Shown: in pieces, positions 48,688 through 58,007 of the stretch
Numbering within the stretch: position 1 is the stretch's first letter
Layout: every line of letters starts with the position of its first letter
Source: Variovorax paradoxus
GTDB taxonomy: Bacteria; Pseudomonadota; Gammaproteobacteria; Burkholderiales; Burkholderiaceae_C
Direction: 5' to 3'
DNA length: 64,000 nt
NCBI RefSeq assembly: GCF_009498455.1
Contig: NZ_CP045644.1
Span: 1,326,001-1,390,000, forward strand
The notes under the pieces: model-generated
The model's input: only the letters and a program-made list of their open reading frames with translations
Told to the model about the DNA's origin: nothing
The model's database searches: none
Made by a program: the position numbers and the translations under genes

Positions 48688-49926
48688 ATGGCGGACATGA
48701 CTGTTTTCTCGCGTGCCTTCGATGCCCCGCGCACCGCGCCGGCGCAAGCCCCGGCGGCTGCTGCGACGCCGCGCTGCCTGGCCGGCATCCTGTCGCTGCA
48801 GGACTTCGAGCACGCGGCGAAGCGCCGGCTGCCGCGCCCGCTGTTCGGCTACATCGCCGGCGCGGCGGAAGACAACCGCTCGCTGGACGCCAACCGCGCC
48901 GCGTTCGACGCGCACGACTTCCTGCCCCGGGTACTGGTCGATGTCTCCCGGCGCTCGCAGGAGGTCACGCTGTTCGGCCAGCGCTACGCGTCGCCCTTCG
49001 GGATCGCGCCGGTCGGCATCAGCGCGCTGTCGGCCTACCGCGGCGACCTCGTGCTCGCGCAGGCGGCGCAGGCGGCCGGCATTCCCGCGGTCATGAGCGG
49101 CACCTCGCTCATTCCGATGGAAGAAGTGGCCCAGGCCGCGCCCGGCACGTGGTTCCAGGCCTACCTGCCGGGCGATGCGGCGCGCATCGACGGCCTGGTG
49201 GCGCGCATCGCCGGCGCGGGCTTTCGCCACCTGGTCGTCACGGTCGACATTCCCGTCTGGGCGAACCGCGAAAACAACGTGCGTGCCGGCTTCACGACGC
49301 CGCTGCGACCCAGCCTGCGGCTGGCCTTGGACGGCCTCGTGCGGCCGCGCTGGCTGCTCGGCACGCTCGCGCGGACCTTCGTGACGCAGGGCATGCCGCA
49401 TTTCGAGAATTCGTTCGCCACGCGGGGCGCGCCTCTTTTCTCGAGCACCGCGATCCGCGACACGACCGGCCGCGACCACATCCACTGGGACCACATCGCC
49501 CGCATCCGCCAGCAGTGGCGCGGGCCGCTGATCCTGAAGGGCATTCTTCATCCGGCCGATGCGCGGCGTGCGCGGCAGCTCGGCGCCGATGGGCTCATCG
49601 TCTCCAACCACGGCGGCCGGCAGCTCGACGGCGCGGCACCGGCCCTGCGCGCGCTGCCGCAGGTGCTGGACGCCGCGGGCGAGTTGCCCGTGATGGTCGA
49701 CGGCGGCGTGCGCCGCGGCAGCGACGTGCTGAAGGCGCTGGCGCTCGGCGCCAAGGCCGTGTTCGCCGGCCGGCCGTTCATGTACGCCGCCGCCGTGGGC
49801 GGCCACGCGGGCGTCACGCACGCGATCCGGCTGCTGCGGGACGAGGTCGACCGGAACATGGCGATGCTCGGCGTCAACGACCCGGGCGAGCTCGACGCGA
49901 GCTGCCTGATGCCGCGGCGGCCCTGA
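48688..49926 (+). CDS. FMN-dependent alpha-hydroxy acid oxidase/dehydrogenase
   Basis: A 412-aa member of the glycolate oxidase/lactate dehydrogenase family. PLFGYIAGAAEDNRSLDANR, SPFGIAPVGISAL, PLILKGILHPADARRARQLGADG, the catalytic His in SNHGGRQLDGA, and DGGVRRGSDVLKALALGAKAVFAGRPF are in family order. About 25 extra Ala/Pro-rich residues lead the protein. It oxidises a 2-hydroxy acid to the 2-oxo acid; the substrate (lactate, mandelate-like or other) cannot be told. Followed by a Bug receptor that may deliver it. Confidence 0.9.
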   Translation: MADMTVFSRAFDAPRTAPAQAPAAAATPRCLAGILSLQDFEHAAKRRLPRPLFGYIAGAAEDNRSLDANRAAFDAHDFLPRVLVDVSRRSQEVTLFGQRYASPFGIAPVGISALSAYRGDLVLAQAAQAAGIPAVMSGTSLIPMEEVAQAAPGTWFQAYLPGDAARIDGLVARIAGAGFRHLVVTVDIPVWANRENNVRAGFTTPLRPSLRLALDGLVRPRWLLGTLARTFVTQGMPHFENSFATRGAPLFSSTAIRDTTGRDHIHWDHIARIRQQWRGPLILKGILHPADARRARQLGADGLIVSNHGGRQLDGAAPALRALPQVLDAAGELPVMVDGGVRRGSDVLKALALGAKAVFAGRPFMYAAAVGGHAGVTHAIRLLRDEVDRNMAMLGVNDPGELDASCLMPRRP

Positions 49927-49978
49927 GCTGCGCCCCCTCATCTCACCCATTCCATCAATCCAAGAGGAGGAAGACACC

Positions 49979-50950
49979 TTGCCGAAAAAACCCACGACCC
50001 TGTTCGCCCTCGCCTGCCTGCTGGCGGCGACCGTGCCCGCCCATGCGCAGGGCTACCCCGACAAGCCCGTCAAGCTGCAGGTGCCGTTCGCGCCGGGCGG
50101 CACGACGGACCTCATTGCGCGCGTCATTTCCGAGCCCCTGGGCAGGCACCTGGGGCAGAGCGTCATCGTCGAGAACAAGTCGGGCGCGGGCGGTGCGATC
50201 GGGGCCGCCGAAACTGCGCGCGCAGCGCCCGACGGCTATGCGCTGGGCATCGGCACGGTGTCGACGACGGCGGCCAACCCGGCCATCAACCCCAAGGTGC
50301 CGTACAACCCCAAGACCGACTTCACGCCGATCATCAACCTGGCGGCGACACCCAACGTCATTGCGGTCCACCCCAGCTTTCCGGCCCGGGACTACAAGGG
50401 CTTCATCGAGGTGCTGAAGAAGAACCCCGGCAAGTACGCCTACGCCACCGCAGGCACGGGCAGCATCGGGCACCTGCAGATGGAGCTGTACAAGGGCATG
50501 GCCGGCGCGTCCGTCACGCACATCCCCTACCGGGGGTCGGGCCCAGCGCTCAACGACACCGTCGCGGGCCAGGTCGCGATGATCTTCGACAACCTGCCGT
50601 CGGCGCTGCCCTTCATCAAGGACCGCCGGCTGATCCCGATCGTCGTGGCGGCGTCCGAGCGCCTGAAGGACCTGCCCGACGTGCCGACCTTCAAGGAGGT
50701 CGGGCTCGCGCCGGTGAACCGCATGGCGTATTACGGCATCGTGGGCCCCAAGGGCCTGCCCAAGGACGTGGTGGACAAGGTGCACGCGGCGGCGCGCAAG
50801 TCGCTCGAAGATCCCGCCGTGCGCAAACGCATCCAGGACACCGGCTCCTTCGTGGTCGGCAACACGCCGCAGGAGTTCACGCAGCAGATCGCCGCCGAGT
50901 TCGACGTGTACAAGAAGGTGGTGGATTCCGCCGGGCTCACGCCCGACTGA
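49979..50950 (+). CDS. Bug-type tripartite tricarboxylate transporter substrate-binding protein
   Basis: A 323-aa periplasmic receptor with signal peptide (to about residue 22, ending PAHAQG) and Bug hallmarks: YPDKPVKLQVPFAPGGTTDLIARVI and VVENKSGAGGAIGA-like IVENKSGAGGAIGAAETARA. Starts with TTG at 49979, supported by AGGAGG eight bases upstream. No TctA/TctB membrane genes are adjacent, as is common for the expanded Bug families of betaproteobacteria. Ligand probably a hydroxy or carboxylic acid used by the oxidase. Confidence 0.92.
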   Translation: MPKKPTTLFALACLLAATVPAHAQGYPDKPVKLQVPFAPGGTTDLIARVISEPLGRHLGQSVIVENKSGAGGAIGAAETARAAPDGYALGIGTVSTTAANPAINPKVPYNPKTDFTPIINLAATPNVIAVHPSFPARDYKGFIEVLKKNPGKYAYATAGTGSIGHLQMELYKGMAGASVTHIPYRGSGPALNDTVAGQVAMIFDNLPSALPFIKDRRLIPIVVAASERLKDLPDVPTFKEVGLAPVNRMAYYGIVGPKGLPKDVVDKVHAAARKSLEDPAVRKRIQDTGSFVVGNTPQEFTQQIAAEFDVYKKVVDSAGLTPD

Positions 50951-50966
50951 ACCGGCGAGCGCCTCT

Positions 50967-52436
50967 TCAGGCCACCGACGCCCAGACCGGCGCCATCGCG
51001 CGATAGAGCGTGCGGAAGGCCTCGAGCCGGGGCTGGTAGGCCGCGTGCAAGGCGGCGTCGGGCGCGAGCACCTGGCGCACGGCGGGCGCGACGACGACAC
51101 CCGCCGGGTCTTCGCCCGTGACCGCCAGCCGCGCGAGCCGCGCCGCACCGAAGGCCGGGCCGCGGTCGGCGGATTCGTACAGCACCAGCGGCACATCGAG
51201 CACCGAGGCGATCAGTTGCGCCAGGAAGGCGGAGCGCGCGCCGCCACCGATCAGCGCCAGGCGCTCGGGCCGTGCCGTCTGGGCGCTCAGCGCTTCCAGC
51301 CCGTCGGCGAGCGAGAAGGCGATGCCCTCGCAGACCGCCTGCATCAGGTCGGCGCGCGTGGTGGCGCCCGAGAGCCCGACGATCGCGCCGCGCGCGAACG
51401 GGTTGTTGTGCGGCGTGCGCTCGCCGAACAGGTAGGGCAGCGCGAGCAGGCGCGATGGCCCGGTGTACGCGGCCTCGACCTCGGCCAGCAACTCGCCGAC
51501 CGACGCACCGCCGGTGCACGACGCCAGCGCGGCGAGCGGGCTCGCGCCGTTGAGCAGCGCCGCCATGCGGTACCAGCGCTGCGGCAGTGCGTGGCAGAAG
51601 GCGTGCACCAGCCGCTCGGGGTCGGGGCGATGCACCGTGTCGGCCACCAGGATCTGCGCCGAAGTGCCGAGCGACACGAAGCCGTCGCCCGGCCCGACCA
51701 CGCCGATGCCGACGCCGCCCGCCGCGGCATCGCCCGCGCCGCCGGCAATCGGCACGCCGCGCGGCAAGCCCCAGCGCGCGGCCAATGCATCGCGCACGGT
51801 GGCGCAGGGTTCGCACGACTCGACCACGTGCGGCAGCCAGGCGGGATCGACCCCGCAGGCGGCGAGCGCCTGCGGCGACCAGCGGCGCTGCGCCTGGTCG
51901 AACAGCCAAGTGCCGGCCGCGTCGGTGACGTCGGTCACCTTCTCGCCCGACAGCTGCAGGCGCACGTAGTCCTTGGTCAGCAGCAGCGAGCGGGCGCGCG
52001 CCACGGCCTCCGGCTCATGGGTGCGCAGCCAGCGCAGCTTGGGGCCGGTGAAGCCGGCCATCGGCTGCACGCCGACGGCGCGGCGCAGGGCGAGGTCGGT
52101 CTGCATGAGATCGGCGGCCTCGGCGGCGGCGCGGCCGTCGTTCCACAAGATCGCGGGGCGCACGGGGCGGTCGGCCTCGTCGAGCAGCACCAGCGAGTGC
52201 ATCTGGCCCGACAGGCCGATGCCTTGCACGCCGCCCATCGCGGTCGGGTGCGCGCGCGCCAGTTCGTCGAGGCCGTCCGAGACGGCAGCCCACCACTGGT
52301 CGGGGTCGTGCTCGCACCACAGCGGCTGCGGGTACTGCGAGCTGAGCGGTCGATCGACCGTGGCGACGACATGCAGCTGCATGCCGGTCAGGACGATCTT
52401 GACCGCGGAGGTTCCGATATCGATGCCGATCAGCAT
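50967..52436 (-). CDS. xylB: FGGY carbohydrate kinase, xylulokinase-like
   Basis: A 489-aa sugar kinase: MLIGIDIGTSAVK (phosphate 1), GIGLSGQMHSLVLLD, ILWNDGRA, GGAGDAAAGGVG and the C-terminal IGGGARSAFLAQLIASVLDVPL are typical of xylulokinases. It should phosphorylate a ketopentose such as xylulose. It is 70 bases after the nucleoside hydrolase gene and likely cotranscribed. No isomerase or sugar transporter is adjacent, so the true substrate may be a different pentulose. Confidence 0.88.
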   Translation of the reverse strand: MLIGIDIGTSAVKIVLTGMQLHVVATVDRPLSSQYPQPLWCEHDPDQWWAAVSDGLDELARAHPTAMGGVQGIGLSGQMHSLVLLDEADRPVRPAILWNDGRAAAEAADLMQTDLALRRAVGVQPMAGFTGPKLRWLRTHEPEAVARARSLLLTKDYVRLQLSGEKVTDVTDAAGTWLFDQAQRRWSPQALAACGVDPAWLPHVVESCEPCATVRDALAARWGLPRGVPIAGGAGDAAAGGVGIGVVGPGDGFVSLGTSAQILVADTVHRPDPERLVHAFCHALPQRWYRMAALLNGASPLAALASCTGGASVGELLAEVEAAYTGPSRLLALPYLFGERTPHNNPFARGAIVGLSGATTRADLMQAVCEGIAFSLADGLEALSAQTARPERLALIGGGARSAFLAQLIASVLDVPLVLYESADRGPAFGAARLARLAVTGEDPAGVVVAPAVRQVLAPDAALHAAYQPRLEAFRTLYRAMAPVWASVA

Positions 52437-52506
52437 GCGTGTGTTCCCTGTTCGAGGGCCGGAGTATCGGCGCTCCGGCCAGGCGCACAGGCTGACGGCA
52501 GGTTGC

Positions 52507-53688
52507 TTACGGCGTGGTTGCGGGCAGCGTGATCGGCACCGGGCGCGTGTGCAGGTCGACGTAGAGCTCGAAGAAGCGCGCGTTGTCGAACTTCTTCACC
52601 ACCGTCATCTTCTGCAGCGGCACGCCGGCGGGCGGCGCGGTGTAGCCGATGGAGCGGCCGTTGTCGGCGGCGCCGGGCTTGGCGACCACGTCGACATAAC
52701 GCTCGACAGTCTGCGTGGCGTAGCGCGGATCGATGAGGTAGGCCAGCACCAGCGTGTCCCAGATGTTCTGCGTGTAGTTCGGGTTGTTCTCGAAACCGTT
52801 GGTGCCGCTGAAGCCGTAGCCGTTGAGCTTGCGGAACACCTCGGTCACGGCCGTCGGCCTGGCCGGGTGGGCGATGCGGTCGTAGACGGGCTTGGTGAGA
52901 AGCACGGTGTCGGTCACGTCCAGCGGCACCACCACCTGCGGGATCGGCAGGCGCACCACGAACTGCGCGGACTCGGGGTCGAACCACCAGTTGAACTCGG
53001 CGAAATGGGTGGTGTTGCCGGGCACGTCGAGGGCGCCGCCCATGTAGATGATCTGCTTGATCAGCGGCACGATCTCGGGGCTCTTCTTCACGGCCAGCGC
53101 GATGTTGGTGAGCGGGCCGATGGCCAGGATGGAGATCTCGTTCGGGTTCGCCTTGACGGTGTCGATGATGAAATCGACCGCGCTCTTGCGCTGCACCACG
53201 GTGCGCGTGGCAAAGCCGTCGGGCGAGGGCTTCAGATCAGCGTCGGTCTTGGGCTCGGGGCCGCTCCAGGCGCCCAGGTAGCCGTCGCCGCCCGCGCCGG
53301 CCTTCATCTCGGCCTCGATGGTGGCGTAGTCGTGGTTGATGGCGTAGTTCTCGCCCACGTAGACGCCGATGCGCTGGCCCACGCCTAGGCGCTCGACCGA
53401 CATCAGCGCGTCGGCCACGCCCTGCTTGAGCCACTGGTTGCCCGAGACGACGCTGATGCCCATCACCTGCACCTTGCCCTCGGCCTGCAGCTGCGCGGCC
53501 ATGACGCCGAGCTGGCCGTCGTCGCTCATGGTGTTGTAGTCGCTGTCGATGATGACTTTCTGCGCCACCGGCGCCGCCGCGTAGCCGGGCGCCAGACCGA
53601 TGCCGCCGTTGCCGCCCCCGCCACCGCCGCATGCCGTGAGCACGGCCATGGCGACGAGCCAGAAGGCCTTCACTGTCCATTTGCGCAT
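52507..53688 (-). CDS. Nucleoside hydrolase lipoprotein (IU-nucleoside hydrolase family)
   Basis: A 393-aa exported hydrolase. The lipobox LTAC puts the lipidated Cys at residue 20, followed by a Gly-rich linker. The catalytic domain starts VIIDSDYNTMSDDGQLGVM (calcium-site Asp cluster of the family) and continues with ILAIGPLTNIALAV and IYMGGALDVPGN. It should split nucleosides into base and ribose at the cell surface or in the periplasm. It is larger than the usual ~310 aa and leads an operon with the FGGY kinase, under a LacI-type double operator. Confidence 0.87.
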   Translation of the reverse strand: MRKWTVKAFWLVAMAVLTACGGGGGGNGGIGLAPGYAAAPVAQKVIIDSDYNTMSDDGQLGVMAAQLQAEGKVQVMGISVVSGNQWLKQGVADALMSVERLGVGQRIGVYVGENYAINHDYATIEAEMKAGAGGDGYLGAWSGPEPKTDADLKPSPDGFATRTVVQRKSAVDFIIDTVKANPNEISILAIGPLTNIALAVKKSPEIVPLIKQIIYMGGALDVPGNTTHFAEFNWWFDPESAQFVVRLPIPQVVVPLDVTDTVLLTKPVYDRIAHPARPTAVTEVFRKLNGYGFSGTNGFENNPNYTQNIWDTLVLAYLIDPRYATQTVERYVDVVAKPGAADNGRSIGYTAPPAGVPLQKMTVVKKFDNARFFELYVDLHTRPVPITLPATTP

Positions 53689-53746
53689 CTGTTTCTCCTA
53701 GGTGTTTGGTTTTCAGTCCGGTTTTCAGAGGAACACCGGGGGCCGA

Positions 53747-53778
53747 AAACGTTTGCGCAAAGCTTTGCGCAAACGTTT
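53747..53778. promoter_or_regulatory. 32-bp perfect palindrome made of two LacI/PurR-like operators
   Basis: The palindrome is centred on GCGCAAAGCTTTGCGC. Each end holds a site of the PurR/RbsR kind: AAACGTTTGCGCAA (53747-53760) and GCGCAAACGTTTGCCA (53768-53783), compare the PurR consensus ACGCAAACGTTTGCGT. It lies ~60 bases before the nucleoside hydrolase start, ideal for repression by a LacI-family protein sensing a purine or pentose. Confidence 0.75.
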
Positions 53779-53878
53779 GCCAAACTCTAAATGGCAGGCC
53801 ACGGGCGTGGCAATGGGGTGCGGCTAGGGGTTTTCCGCGAGGCCGGGGCCGGCCTCGCGCGGCGACGTCAGCCCGCCA

Positions 53879-55496
53879 TCAGACGGGGGCTGGCACGCGG
53901 TCGATCAGGCGGTTCTCGCGCAGCGGCGAGCGGGGAAGCAGGGCGGGCTCGTCGTCCAGCGGCGTGTCGCCCTTCTCCAGGCCCGGGGTGTCCGCAGCCT
54001 TGGCGGATGCGGTTGGCGCCGCGCACGACCCGGTGTCGCGCAGCCGCAGCGCCGCGGCCAGCCGGCGTTCGGCAGGGTCGCCCAACGGGTGGCTGAAGTC
54101 GTCGGACACGACGCAGCCCGCATGGGGCGCGAAGCCGTCGCCGTAGTCGCCGAAGCCGGCCTGGTTCACGCCCTTGAAGTTGACGGCGAAGTAGGTCGTG
54201 CCGCAGTTGTCCTGCGGCACGAAACCGTAGGGCTTGCCGCAGGTGGTGGTGCCCACGAGGTTGACCGTGACGCCCACGCCGCGCAGGCTGTTGATGACCG
54301 ACTCGCTGGCGGAGCACGTGCCGCCGCTGGTCAGCAGCGTGACGCGCGACAGGTTCAACGTGGGCAGCGGCTGGCCGGTGCGGGTGGTCGTGAAGAAGGG
54401 CGTGAGGTTGTCCGCGAGCGTGGTGCGGTACGGGTTCTTGTCGTTGAAGGTCAGCAGCTCGAAGGTCCTGCCGTTCGTCGGGCCCGGTCCGGCCACCATG
54501 TAGGCCAGCCGGCTGGCGATGCGCAGCTGGCCGCCGCCGTTGTAGCGCATGTCGATCACGAGGTCCTGGATGCCGCCGTCCTGCTTGAGCGTGTTGACGG
54601 CCTCGACGAGCTGCGCCTCGGCGGTCGTGATGTGGTCGTTGAACAGCAGGTAGCCCACGCGGTTGCCGGCCAGCCCGATGGTGCGCGTGAACTGCACCGG
54701 CGTGCTCGTGATGCGCTGGGCCGTGAGCTCGACGGGACTGCCGCGCGTGCCGTCCACCTCGAAGGTGAAGGTGTGCTTTTCGCCGAGCGCCCGCGGCGAG
54801 AGCGTGCGGAAGATGAAATCTCTGTCGCTGTCGGGGGCGGACACCACGTCGATGCCGTCGACGACGACCAGCTTGGCCCCGCGCGCCAGGCCGGCCGCCG
54901 CGGCCGGCGAGCCCGGCTCGACGAAGGCGATGCGGATGTTGCGCGGCACCGAACTGCGCACGGTCGCCATCTCCATGCCGTAGCCGGCCGACACGCCGCC
55001 TTCGGACTGCAGGCGGAACGCCTCGGTGTTGTTGGTGAAGTGAAAGCGGTCCTTGGCCCGGCCCGACGGCGTGGTGGCCGGTGTCTTGAGCACGTCGAAC
55101 CAGGTCTGCGGCGTGGCGTAGTCGGATGCCTTGAGCGTGGTGGGCACCTCGTTGTACCAAAGGTAGGTTTCGTCGATCCAGCCGCGCACCCAGCTCTTTT
55201 CGTTGTCGACGGTGCCGACGACGTCGGGGTAGGCGCGGCCTGTCTCGGGATTGATGCCCGGGCGCGGCGCGGCGCACTGGCCGGCGACGGTCGAGGACGC
55301 GACGATGGCGTCGCTGTCACCGCCGCCCCGGGGTGGGCGTCGGCGCGACGCCGATCGGGAACCCACCGCCGCCACCGCCACCCCCGCCTCCTCCGCCGCA
55401 CCCAGCCAGCAGGCCAACGAGCGCAAGCGCCATCGCACCGGCGACGGCGGCCACAGCTCGCGAGCGCCGCGACGCATCTGCATTGCGAAAGACCAT
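53879..55496 (-). CDS. S41 (C-terminal processing) peptidase lipoprotein, frameshifted after the signal
   Basis: The mature part (about 480 aa) has an N-terminal helical region, a PDZ domain (GYGMEMATVRSSVPRN..IAFVEPGSPAAAAGL) and the S41 core with DMRYNGGGQL and LTSGGTCSASES, whose Ser after GGTCSA is the expected nucleophile. A separate frame from the ATG at 55494-55496 gives a perfect lipoprotein leader (LLAGC then poly-Gly, PTPTPG), but it hits a stop; the two frames join if one base is removed in the CCCCGGGG run at 55326-55333. So the gene is either disrupted or the sequence has an extra base. Cell-envelope protease, substrate unknown. Confidence 0.75.
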
Positions 55497-55575
55497 CGGT
55501 TCCTCCTCGCGTCCGTGGTGGCGGACAGTCCTGATTTTTGTCTTGCTCGGGGTGCGGGTGCCGGACGCCGGCCCG

Positions 55576-57900
55576 CTACTGGATGAAGCCCATGCCGCGC
55601 GATTCGCGCACCTCGGGCTTGATCCGATGCTCGGCTTCGAGCTGCTCGAGAAACTCCGCGGCCGAGAACTCGGCCGCGAGGATGTCGGTCTGCCGCTTCA
55701 CGGCCGCGAAGTCGCCGGGGCACAGCTGCGACAGCTGCGCCAGGCGCGCGCGCACCTCGCCCGTGAGCAGCGCCGCATCGCCCGCGAGCGCCTCGGTGAC
55801 GAACATGCGTTCGCGCTGCGCCGCGGTGAGCGGCATGAACTTGATCTTGAAGGTGAAGCGCCGCAGTGCCGCCTGGTCGAGCCGGTCGAGCAGGTTGGTG
55901 GTGCAGACAAACACGCCGCGAAAGCGCTCCATGCCCTGCAGCATCTCGTTGACCTCGGTGACCTCGTAGGTGCGCTGCGCGCCGCGCCGGTCCTGCAGGA
56001 ACGAATCAGCCTCGTCGAGCAGCAGCACGGCCTTCTCGGACTCGGCCTCCTTGAACATGGCGGCCATGTTCTGCTCGGTCTCGCCGACGTACTTGCTCAT
56101 GAGGTCGCTGGCCTGCTTGACGATGAGCGGGCGCCCCACAGCCTTGGCGATGTGCTCGGCCAGCGCGGTCTTGCCGGTGCCGGGCGCGCCGTAGAAGCAC
56201 AGCGTGCCGTGGCCGCGCGCCTTCAGCGCCTCGACGATGCGCGGAATTTCGAAGCGGGTTTCGACGTGGAGCATGTCCAGGTCGTAGGTGGTGACGCTGC
56301 GGCGCTCGGCCGGGCTCTTGTCGAGCGTGCCGAGTGCGAGGTCGGCGTTGCGCAGCTGGCGCTCGATGAGGGCCTCGACCGAGGCCTCGTCGGTCTTCGC
56401 GAGGCCGGCAAAGCGCACGGCGGTGCGGATCTGCGCGGGCGTGAGGCCCTTGCGTTCCGCCAGCTTGGCGGTGAAGGCGTCGGACACGACCACGCCTTCG
56501 AGTGTCTTCTTGACGAGCTGCTCGCGCGCGCCGGGCGGCGGCGACTTGAGTTCGAGGTGGTAGGCGAAGCGGCGGCGGAAGGCCGGGTCGATCTGCTCGA
56601 TGCGGTTGGTGACCCACAGCGTGGGCACGGGGTTGGCCTCGAGGATCTGGTTGACCCAGGCCTTGCCGCTCACGCTGCCGCTGGCGGGCGCGGGGATCTG
56701 CTCGGCGCGCGCCATGAACTGCGCGGCCTCGGTGCTGATGGGCGGGAAGACGTCTTCGACCTCGTCGAACAGCAGTGCGGCCTGCGCGCTGCCTTTGAGG
56801 AACACCTGCGCGATCTGCAGCGAGCGGTAGCGGTCGCGGCCGCTGAGCGAGTTGCCGTCGCGGTCGGCGTACTCGACCTCGAAGAGCTCCAGGCCCGCGG
56901 CCTGCGCAACCACCTTGGCCAGCTCTGTCTTGCCGGTGCCGGGCGGGCCGTAGAGCAGCACGTTGACGCCGGGCTCCTTGCGCGCCACGGCCGCACGCAG
57001 CAGCGTGACGAGCATCTGCGCGTCTTCTTCCACGAAAGAAAAATCGTGCGGCGTGAGCGCGCTCTTGGCCGAAGGCCGTGTGAACACGGCCATCAGTTCG
57101 TTGTGGTCGCGGTACTCGCGCATGAGCACGGGCGGCAGCTTCTCGCTGACCTTCATGAGGTCGGCAAGGTCGGTGATGTTGTGCTCGGAGATGAGGTTCT
57201 CGACCAGGCCGATGCGTTCGAGCCGCGAACCCGCGCGCAATGCCTCGCCCACTTCGCTCGCATTGACGCCCGCGATGTCGGCGATGGCGGCGTAGGCCTC
57301 GGGCGCGTTGTTGACCTTGAACTCGACCAGCAGCGAGCGCAGGTCGCGCTGGTAGCGCGCGAGCGTGCCGTACAGCAGCAGCGCGCGCTCGGCCTTGTTG
57401 AGCTGCAGCAGGCCGGCGAGCGCGTCGATGTTCTTCTCGACCAGCGTCGACTGCTTGCGCAGCGCGTGCGTGAGCCAGTCGCGCGTGACGGCCAGCACCG
57501 AGAGCAGGTCTTTGGGCTGGTCTTTGGCGTACTCGTCGAGGTAGAAGAACAGCGTGCCTTCTTCATACGGGCCGCGCCACACGCCGTGGCGTTCGAGCAG
57601 CGTGCGGCCGTCGAAGTCTTCGACGCCTTTCCACGCTTCGTTGCCCGCACAGCGGCGACCCAGGAACTCGCGCAGTCGCTGCAGCACCGCGGCGGGCCAC
57701 ACGAGGTGGCGCCCGGTGAGCGAGAGCAATCCGTTGATATCGCGCCGCACATTGAAGCGCGGGCCCTGCTTGGCCGCGAGCGTGAGCACGAAGTGCGAGC
57801 ACATGAGCTCGAGCACCGGCGCTTCCTTGAGGCCGGGCGAAGGCAAGGCCTGCCCGCGCACCGCAGCAGCCACCACATCGACACCCGCACGCTTGACCAT
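55576..57900 (-). CDS. Tandem AAA+ ATPase
   Basis: A 774-aa cytosolic protein with a ~300-residue helical N-terminal domain and two AAA+ modules: YGPPGTGKTEL (residue ~315) with LLFDEVEDVF, and YGAPGTGKTAL (residue ~568) with LLLDEADSFLQD. The second module has clear sensor and arginine residues (TTNLLDRLDQAALRRFTFKI). The layout recalls Cdc48-like unfoldases but the N-domain is not one I recognise, so the target is unknown. I start at the ATG at 57898-57900 with AGGAGG upstream. Divergent from the threonine dehydratase gene. Confidence 0.85.
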   Translation of the reverse strand: MVKRAGVDVVAAAVRGQALPSPGLKEAPVLELMCSHFVLTLAAKQGPRFNVRRDINGLLSLTGRHLVWPAAVLQRLREFLGRRCAGNEAWKGVEDFDGRTLLERHGVWRGPYEEGTLFFYLDEYAKDQPKDLLSVLAVTRDWLTHALRKQSTLVEKNIDALAGLLQLNKAERALLLYGTLARYQRDLRSLLVEFKVNNAPEAYAAIADIAGVNASEVGEALRAGSRLERIGLVENLISEHNITDLADLMKVSEKLPPVLMREYRDHNELMAVFTRPSAKSALTPHDFSFVEEDAQMLVTLLRAAVARKEPGVNVLLYGPPGTGKTELAKVVAQAAGLELFEVEYADRDGNSLSGRDRYRSLQIAQVFLKGSAQAALLFDEVEDVFPPISTEAAQFMARAEQIPAPASGSVSGKAWVNQILEANPVPTLWVTNRIEQIDPAFRRRFAYHLELKSPPPGAREQLVKKTLEGVVVSDAFTAKLAERKGLTPAQIRTAVRFAGLAKTDEASVEALIERQLRNADLALGTLDKSPAERRSVTTYDLDMLHVETRFEIPRIVEALKARGHGTLCFYGAPGTGKTALAEHIAKAVGRPLIVKQASDLMSKYVGETEQNMAAMFKEAESEKAVLLLDEADSFLQDRRGAQRTYEVTEVNEMLQGMERFRGVFVCTTNLLDRLDQAALRRFTFKIKFMPLTAAQRERMFVTEALAGDAALLTGEVRARLAQLSQLCPGDFAAVKRQTDILAAEFSAAEFLEQLEAEHRIKPEVRESRGMGFIQ

Positions 57901-58007
57901 CAGGCAACCTCCTGGGAGGAAATACTTGGAGCGACCATAACGCAGACTTTTGGCTTCGGGAAGACGCCGAAAGAGTAAAAACCCTGATCCGCTGGATTCC
58001 AGCCACA

